Notes under the pieces: model-generated
Databases searched by the model: none
What the model saw: only the letters and a program-made list of their open reading frames with translations
What the model was told of the DNA's origin: nothing
Translations under genes and position numbers: made by a program
In this document: piece by piece, positions 59,159 to 64,000 of the stretch
Position numbering within the stretch: position 1 is the first letter of the stretch
Layout: every line of letters begins with the position of its first letter
NCBI GenBank assembly: GCA_963848825.1
Contig: CAWKFA010000017.1
Coordinates: forward strand, 930,001-994,000
Direction: 5' to 3'
From: CAVVSQ01 sp963848825
GTDB taxonomy: Bacteria > Planctomycetota > Planctomycetia > Gemmatales > Gemmataceae
Length of the DNA stretch: 64,000 bases

Positions 59159-59240
59159 GTAAGTCGGCAGTGATTGGCGCCGATTGAAGTCGAGTTCTGG
59201 CCCACTTCCCCGGCAGCTAACTATTTTTATTTTTTTTTGC

Positions 59241-59345
59241 TTGACAGCAATTTGCTGTCGCTTAATATCGGGATATCTCAATCGGCCTCTTCTCTGTTCC
59301 GGCCCCGCTGATCGACCTTTATTGGAAGCTCAGCGGGGTTTTTCT
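59241..59345 (+). ncRNA. Candidate small RNA gene with its own promoter and terminator
   Basis: TTGACA at 59241-59246, a 16-bp spacer and TAATAT at 59263-59268 form a near-consensus promoter. A transcript starting about 59275 would end at the hairpin CCCCGCTGA (59303-59311)/TCAGCGGGG (59330-59338) followed by TTTTTCTTT, giving about 70 nt. The interval has no open frame with a ribosome-binding site. The palindrome GACAGCAATTTGCTGTC (59243-59259) overlaps the promoter. The hairpin may instead simply end feo transcripts. Confidence 0.4.
59243..59259. promoter_or_regulatory. Operator-like palindrome within a promoter
   Basis: GACAGCAATTTGCTGTC is a perfect 8-1-8 palindrome that covers the end of the -35 box and most of the spacer. 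A repressor bound here would block RNA polymerase. Confidence 0.55.
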
Positions 59346-59347
59346 TT
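59303..59347 (+). terminator. Rho-independent terminator
   Basis: A 9-bp GC-rich stem (CCCCGCTGA/TCAGCGGGG) followed by TTTTTCTTT on the + strand. There is no T-tract on the minus strand, so it acts on + transcripts. It overlaps the 3' end of the convergent CvpA-like gene. Confidence 0.85.
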
Positions 59348-60001
59348 GCGCAACTCTCGGTCCAGCTCACCATCATATTTAAGCGGCTCGCGATTGTCGC
59401 CGCGGCGGCGGTAACGAAGATAACGTAGCTCAAAAGTTCCGTCGCCGTCAAAGGTTAGCTGACGCTCGTAGGGCGTGGCGGCGTCTTCGCGATCTTCCTG
59501 CCAGGCGAGTGGCAGGGCGGCCGCGTGGCGCATTAACGCCAGCCAAACACGGTCTGGTGGAAAGAAACTGCGCAGGCTGGTCTCCCCGTCGGTGCGCGGC
59601 TGGAAGCCAAGAAAGTTCTCGTGCCATGGCAACGTTTGCAGAACACAGACCAAAAAGCCAGCCGTCAGATAACCGGTGACCAGGCCAAACAGCCCGCCGC
59701 CGATCAGCTGGGCGTTGTTGGAAAAATCGACGGGACGCGGCGCCAGGGTGGCCGTCGCCATGCGCAGCAGGATCAGAAAAACCGTGAACAAGATCGTCAG
59801 GCTGAAGGTATCCTCGTAGCCGACGAGAGACCCGCCGGCGAATACCTGCTCCAGGGCGTCAGCCAGGGGCTCCCAGAAATGGAAGGTGAGAATGCCAGCG
59901 AGCACTACGTTGATCAGCAAGGTGGCGGCCGTGAGCACCCCTTCCCGGCAATGAGCATAGGCCACCGCCAGCACGATCAGGACTGATAAAAAAAACAGCA
60001 T
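59330..60001 (-). CDS. CvpA family membrane protein
   Basis: A 223-residue protein with four hydrophobic helices in the first 125 residues (MLFFLSVLIVLAVAYAHCRE, LTAATLLINVVLAGILTFHF, FSLTILFTVFLILLRMATAT, GGGLFGLVTGYLTAGFLVCV), the pattern of CvpA/colicin V production proteins. The C-terminal soluble tail is charged. CvpA proteins affect envelope integrity; the exact role here is unknown. It is downstream of, and in the same direction as, the pilT-gspE operon. Confidence 0.75.
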   Translation of the reverse strand: MLFFLSVLIVLAVAYAHCREGVLTAATLLINVVLAGILTFHFWEPLADALEQVFAGGSLVGYEDTFSLTILFTVFLILLRMATATLAPRPVDFSNNAQLIGGGLFGLVTGYLTAGFLVCVLQTLPWHENFLGFQPRTDGETSLRSFFPPDRVWLALMRHAAALPLAWQEDREDAATPYERQLTFDGDGTFELRYLRYRRRGDNREPLKYDGELDRELRKEKPR

Positions 60002-60046
60002 GATGACACCAATTTGCTCTGCTTGAAGGCCAAAACGGCGGCCGCA

Positions 60047-61825
60047 TTATTTGCTCACCCGCAGTAATTCCTGGATGGAGGTTTCTCCTTCCAACACCTT
60101 TCGCAGGCCGTCTTCATAGAGGTAGCGCATGCCTCCCTTGACCGCTTCCTGACGAATGATGTTGAGGTTGGGGCTCTCCCGAATAAGTTCGCGAACTTTG
60201 TCGGTGATCAGCAGGAATTCAAAAAGGCCCGATCGTTTAAAATAACCGGTCCCGCCGCAAGTCGGGCATTTGAGCCCGTCGCCATCGTCCTGCGCATTGG
60301 GCATCGCTTCCACCTCCTCGGGTTGCGGCGGGCGATAGAAGTACTTGATCTTTTCGATGGGTAAGTTAGCTTTGCGCAACATTTCCGGATTAGGCTTGTA
60401 GCGAACCTTGCAGGTAGGACAAAGCTGGCGCACCAGCCGCTGTCCAAGAACCGCGGTCAAGGCGCTGGCGATCATGAAAGGTTGGACGCCAAGATCAATC
60501 AGCCGGCCGATGGCGGTGACCGTGTCGTTGGCGTGCAGCGTGGTGAAGACAAAGTGCCCGGTCTGGGCCGCCTGGCAGGCGATCTCCGCCGTCTCCCGGT
60601 CGCGGATTTCCCCGATCATGATGATGTCCGGGTCCTGGCGTAGAATGCTGCGTAACTCAGAGGCGAAAGTTTTGCCCGCCTTTTGGTTTACTTCGATCTG
60701 CGTTACGTTGGCAAGCTGGTATTCCACCGGATTTTCGATGGTGATGATGTTTTGTTGAAAGCGGTCGATTTCGTTGAGACAGGCATACAAGGTCGTACTC
60801 TTGCCCGAGCCTGTCGGACCGCAGACGATGAGCATGCCATGAGGTTTCGTGGCCACGTCGCGGATCTGGTCACGCATCTTGTCGCGCATGCCCAGTTGCG
60901 TCAGATCGATGATTTGCAGGGATTTATCGAGAATGCGCATGACCAGTTTTTCGCCGACGACGCTGCCGGCGGTGGCCACCCGAAAATCCACGGTGCGGCC
61001 GTTGACCTCGGCGGAAAAGCTGCCGTCCTGGGGCTTGCGCTTCTCGGTGATGTCCATGGTGCAGAGGACTTTGAAGATATTTACGACCGCATCGCCCATC
61101 GGTCGTGTGAACGGGGTCACGCCGGTCATGATGCCGTCAACGCGGAAGCGCACCACTATCTCGGTTTTGGTGGGCTCAAGGTGGATATCGGTGGCGCGTT
61201 TCTGGACCGCTTCATAAACCATCTCGAGCGCGCCCTTGTAGCCCTTCGACTCCTGAATCTGCAGGCCCCGTTCGCCGTCGTCGCTGGCATTTTCCTTGGT
61301 GCGACTCATGAAACGCACCGGCAGGCGGTCGCCCCGGACACTATCTTCCCTGGGGCGAAAATCGAGGCGAAGATAGCGTTTGAGAAGGTCGCGGAGATGA
61401 TCTTCCGTGAGCAACTGCTCGCCGGCATCGACTTTCTGATTGCGGTAACGGACATAGAGATAGGTGGTGGCTGCGTAGAGGAACAGGAAACTCAACCAGC
61501 CCAGCCAAAAAGCGGGCATCACCCAGATGAGCACCAGGCCGGCCAGGCCGCAGGCGATCATGAGCGCGGCCGGCAGGGGGGATTCAATCTCCAGGTTACG
61601 CGCATCGCGATCGACCCAGTTGCAAGTGGCCACCCAGCCGAGATAAATGGCCAGCAAGAAAATGAATTTGGCGGGATGGAAGTAGTAACCTGGCCCACGT
61701 GGGAAGGGGGCCTCGGCCGCCTGCAGGGCCTGTTCGCAGAGGAGAACAAGCCCGAGCGCGAACGTCACGCGCGAAAGGTTGCGTGTGAATGCCAGGGTAC
61801 GGCGCGTGAGGTTCGGACACTCCAT
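60047..61825 (-). CDS. GspE/PilB-type secretion or pilus assembly ATPase with membrane N-terminus
   Basis: A 592-residue intact protein. Three or so N-terminal hydrophobic helices (FIFLLAIYLGWVATCNWVDR; ALMIACGLAGLVLIWVMPAF; LGWLSFLFLYAATTYLYV) precede the ATPase. Walker A is GPTGSGKSTT, the Asp box and Walker B are in DPDIIMIGEIRDRETAEI, and the His box is in TTLHAND. A zinc motif CPTCK/CPTCGGTGYF follows. This is the assembly ATPase of a type IV pilus or type II secretion system. Membrane helices at the N-terminus are unusual for the family. The start overlaps the pilT stop (TAATG). Confidence 0.9.
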   Translation of the reverse strand: MECPNLTRRTLAFTRNLSRVTFALGLVLLCEQALQAAEAPFPRGPGYYFHPAKFIFLLAIYLGWVATCNWVDRDARNLEIESPLPAALMIACGLAGLVLIWVMPAFWLGWLSFLFLYAATTYLYVRYRNQKVDAGEQLLTEDHLRDLLKRYLRLDFRPREDSVRGDRLPVRFMSRTKENASDDGERGLQIQESKGYKGALEMVYEAVQKRATDIHLEPTKTEIVVRFRVDGIMTGVTPFTRPMGDAVVNIFKVLCTMDITEKRKPQDGSFSAEVNGRTVDFRVATAGSVVGEKLVMRILDKSLQIIDLTQLGMRDKMRDQIRDVATKPHGMLIVCGPTGSGKSTTLYACLNEIDRFQQNIITIENPVEYQLANVTQIEVNQKAGKTFASELRSILRQDPDIIMIGEIRDRETAEIACQAAQTGHFVFTTLHANDTVTAIGRLIDLGVQPFMIASALTAVLGQRLVRQLCPTCKVRYKPNPEMLRKANLPIEKIKYFYRPPQPEEVEAMPNAQDDGDGLKCPTCGGTGYFKRSGLFEFLLITDKVRELIRESPNLNIIRQEAVKGGMRYLYEDGLRKVLEGETSIQELLRVSK

Positions 61826-62988
61826 TAAAGAATACCTGGCGCCGCGACACGGATGCCCTTGAGTGCCATCTTGAGCTGGTCGGGGTTGGGAGAGTATTCG
61901 ACCGCCGTCGCGCGATCGATATCGCCACGTTCGACGAGCTGGCGCAGGTTTTCGTTGAAATCGACCATGCCTTCGAGGTAGCCGATGCGGATGGCGTCGG
62001 GAATTTTGCGGTCTTCGCCCTTGGAGATCAGATCGCGAATGGTCGGGTTGACGATCATGATTTCGTTCGTCGGCACCCGCCCCTTCTTGAGCCCCTTCAC
62101 CAGCTTTTGCGCGACGACCGCCTTGAGATTGTTGGCCAGGGCCGCGCGGATGGCGCCATGTTTTTCCGGCGGAAAAAGATCGAGGATACGATTGATGGTC
62201 GTGCCCGAGCTGGAAGCATGGATCGTGCCGAACACAAGGTGGCCCGTTTCAGCGGCATGGACCGCCGCTTCGAACGTCTCTACATCGCGCAACTCGCCGA
62301 CGAGAATAATGTCGGGGTCTTGACGCACGGCGTCCTTGAGGGCCTTGTGCCAGTCCTTGGAGTCCAGGCCGATCTCACGCTGGTTGATGTAAGCTTTTTT
62401 GTCGGTGAAAACAAACTCAATAGGGTCCTCGACCGTGAGGATGTGCAGGGGCTCCCGTTCGTTGATGTAATCGATCATGGAGGCGATCGTGGTGCTTTTG
62501 CCCGAACCGGTGACGCCGGCCAAGATCACCAGGCCTTCCGAATAATTGCACAGCGATTCGATGCTGGGCGGCAGGCCGAGTGTGGCGAAATTGGGGATAT
62601 TGTTATTCACGCGGCGGGCGACCAGTGAGAGCCGCTGCCGTTGGCGAAACAAGCTGACGCGGAAGCGGCACTCGTCTTGGCCAATGACGTAGGAGTAATC
62701 CACCCCCCCCTCTTCATCCAGGATTTTGCGCTGTTTGGGGCTCAGGTTCGGCAGCAAGAGGCGTTCCATGTCCTCCTGACTCAGCACCTTCATCTCCATG
62801 CGGCGAATATCGCCGCGCAGCCGCATCATCGGCGGTTGGCCGACCTTTAAATGGAGGTCGGACGCCTCGTGCTTCATGACCAGGCGAAAAAGCTGGTTGA
62901 TGGCGGGTTCTTTTTTGGGCTCCGCCGCCGGCCGTGGCCCGGCGGGCAGGATTTCCTCGATGCCCGCGATATCTACTTTGCTCGACAT
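61825..62988 (-). CDS. pilT: PilT-type twitching motility ATPase
   Basis: A 387-residue intact protein. It has the N-terminal PAS-like fold (KHEASDLHLKVGQPPMMRLR), Walker A GVTGSGKSTT, the Asp box EDPIEFVF, Walker B DIILVGELRDVETFEA and the PilT signature AAETGHLVFGTIHA. PilT retracts type IV pili. The adjoining GspE/PilB ATPase in the same operon fits a type IV pilus with both extension and retraction motors. GGAGGATGG lies upstream of the ATG. Confidence 0.92.
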   Translation of the reverse strand: MSSKVDIAGIEEILPAGPRPAAEPKKEPAINQLFRLVMKHEASDLHLKVGQPPMMRLRGDIRRMEMKVLSQEDMERLLLPNLSPKQRKILDEEGGVDYSYVIGQDECRFRVSLFRQRQRLSLVARRVNNNIPNFATLGLPPSIESLCNYSEGLVILAGVTGSGKSTTIASMIDYINEREPLHILTVEDPIEFVFTDKKAYINQREIGLDSKDWHKALKDAVRQDPDIILVGELRDVETFEAAVHAAETGHLVFGTIHASSSGTTINRILDLFPPEKHGAIRAALANNLKAVVAQKLVKGLKKGRVPTNEIMIVNPTIRDLISKGEDRKIPDAIRIGYLEGMVDFNENLRQLVERGDIDRATAVEYSPNPDQLKMALKGIRVAAPGIL

Positions 62989-63010
62989 GAACCATCCTCC
63001 GGGACGCCTA

Positions 63011-63779
63011 TCAGGTTAAACGAACCGCCACGCCGCGCTCCGCCAGATATTTCTTGGTCGCGGCAATGCCATACTCATTGTAATGGAAAATGCTGGCCGC
63101 AAGGGCGGCATCCGCCATGCCCGCCGTCAAGACCTGGAAAAGATGCTCGGGAGAGCCCGCGCCGCCGCTGGCCACGACCGGTACGCGCACGGCGGCCGAC
63201 ACAGCCCTGGTCATCTCCAGGTCATAGCCGGCCTTGGTGCCGTCGGCATCCATGGACGTCAGGACGATCTCGCCGGCGCCTAATTCCTCCACGCGTCGCG
63301 CCCAGGCGACCGCCTCCAGGCCAGTGGCGATGCGGCCGCCATTGACGTGGACTTCCCAAATCACCTTATCGCCATGCCGTACCCGGCGTGGATCGATATT
63401 GACCACCGTGGCGCAGCGCCCGAATTTACCAGATACTTCCTCTATCAACCCCGGATTACGCACCGCCGCCGAATTGATGCTGACTTTTTCCGCGCCCGCT
63501 TGAATCAGGCGGGTGGCATCCGCCAGGGTGCGAATGCCGCCGCCCACCGTGAACGGCATGAATATCTGCTCCGATACCCGCCGAACGACATCCAGCATGA
63601 TCTCGCGGCCTTCATGACTGGCGCTGATATCCAGAAAAACCAATTCGTCCGCGCCGGCCTCCTCGTAACCGCGCAACTTCCACCGGGTCGCCGGCATCGC
63701 GGAGATTTTGAAAATTGATCCCTTTGACGACTCGACCTCGATCGACGTCCAGGCAAGGAATGATGCGTTTGTTGAGCAA
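63011..63779 (-). CDS. hisF: Imidazole glycerol phosphate synthase, cyclase subunit (one frameshift)
   Basis: About 256 residues, a TIM barrel in histidine biosynthesis that closes the imidazole ring with HisH. The start is TTG at 63779, giving LLNKRIIPCLDVDRGRVVKG, the usual HisF N-terminus with catalytic Asp in CLDVD. The frame changes near 63690; after it come GADELVFLDISAS, FTVGGGIRTLADA, VVNIDPRR, TSMDADGTKAGYDLE (second catalytic Asp) and VVASGGAGSPEH. The catalytic residues are all present. Confidence 0.92.
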
Positions 63780-63961
63780 CGGTCGCTCTCATGCGGATGC
63801 GTGGCGAGAATACCACTTCAATCTAAGCGCCTTCAGACCGCCGGTCAACTTGAAAGCAGCAGGCAGGCGCCGTTGCCGCCAAGGAGGCGCGCCTGCGCCG
63901 TCGCCATCAAGGGAATTGCGCGCGAAAGTTGTTCGCGGCCAAACGCCCTCGACGTGGTGCG

Positions 63962-63999
63962 AAAAAAAAACAGAGGCCCCACCCGTGAACGGATGAGGG
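63962..63999 (-). terminator. Possible terminator at the window edge
   Basis: On the minus strand CCCTCATCCGT and ACGGGTGGGG can pair around TC, followed by GCCTCTG and a run of nine T. It would end a transcript entering from beyond the right edge, upstream of hisF. Confidence 0.4.
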
Positions 64000-64000
64000 C

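Noticed and set aside
60683..61828. Plus-strand frame of 381 residues
   Set aside because: Antisense to the GspE/PilB gene, which has full ATPase motifs. A shadow frame.
1..64000. CRISPR array, rRNA or tRNA genes
   Set aside because: No regularly spaced short repeats, no rRNA-like conserved blocks and no convincing tRNA cloverleaf were noticed when reading. A covariance-model search would be needed to exclude a tRNA fully.

Overview
The window looks like a chromosomal segment from a planctomycete, probably of the Gemmataceae/Gemmatales type. This is inferred from family content, not from a marker gene. The indicators are PQQ-type and WD40 beta-propeller proteins, a WD40 protein with a HEAT-like tail, a Rieske/cytochrome b operon with a very large multihaem cytochrome c, an ECF sigma/anti-sigma pair, a membrane MutS-like ATPase and a SWIM zinc-finger module. 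The sequence is GC-rich, and KDO synthesis (kdsB) points to an LPS-type outer membrane.

Layout. 0-11 kb is housekeeping: thioredoxin/TPR protein, Xer recombinase, bacillithiol deacetylase, kdsB, pyrG, a dihaem beta-propeller cytochrome, a HisN-like phosphatase and mtnA. 11.3-20.8 kb is a respiratory block on the + strand: Rieske protein, cytochrome b6-like subunit, long cytochrome b C-terminal subunit, a ~1,550-residue cytochrome with eight CxxCH motifs, and two related cupredoxin-like exported proteins. 20.8-31 kb holds rfbD, a broken membrane glycosyltransferase, a membrane-embedded sigma-54 activator, an alpha/beta hydrolase, two small lipoproteins, an ECF sigma/anti-sigma pair and a PQQ-repeat protein. 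31-49 kb is accessory: a decayed WD40 gene, a 501-bp segmental duplication carrying an ester-cyclase-like gene, a dispersed non-coding repeat family, gene fragments, a MutS-like ATPase, a very GC-rich KaiC/hybrid histidine kinase pair between 46-bp direct repeats, a partial transposase and several unknown small genes. 49-55.8 kb has a SWIM zinc-finger protein with a ~1,030-residue DUF6493-like partner, a ChaN/Tiki-like protein and an unknown gene. 56-64 kb returns to core functions: a feoA-feoA-feoB-Cys-rich iron(II) operon behind a Fur-like palindrome, a candidate small RNA, cvpA-like, a pilT-gspE/pilB operon and hisF.

A caution applies throughout. At least twenty genes are split by apparent single-base indels while the protein homology continues in another frame. 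Two near-identical copies of the ester-cyclase gene are each broken at different places, which argues that many indels are sequencing or assembly errors. Frameshift density is much higher in the WD40, glycosyltransferase and KaiC genes, so true decay cannot be excluded there. For broken genes the coordinates give the whole inferred span.

Points of most interest: the SWIM/DUF6493-like module; the KaiC-kinase block with its flanking repeats; the eight-haem Rieske/cytb operon; a compact promoter-palindrome-terminator unit that may encode a ~70-nt RNA; and an AT-containing dispersed repeat family confined to the accessory region.
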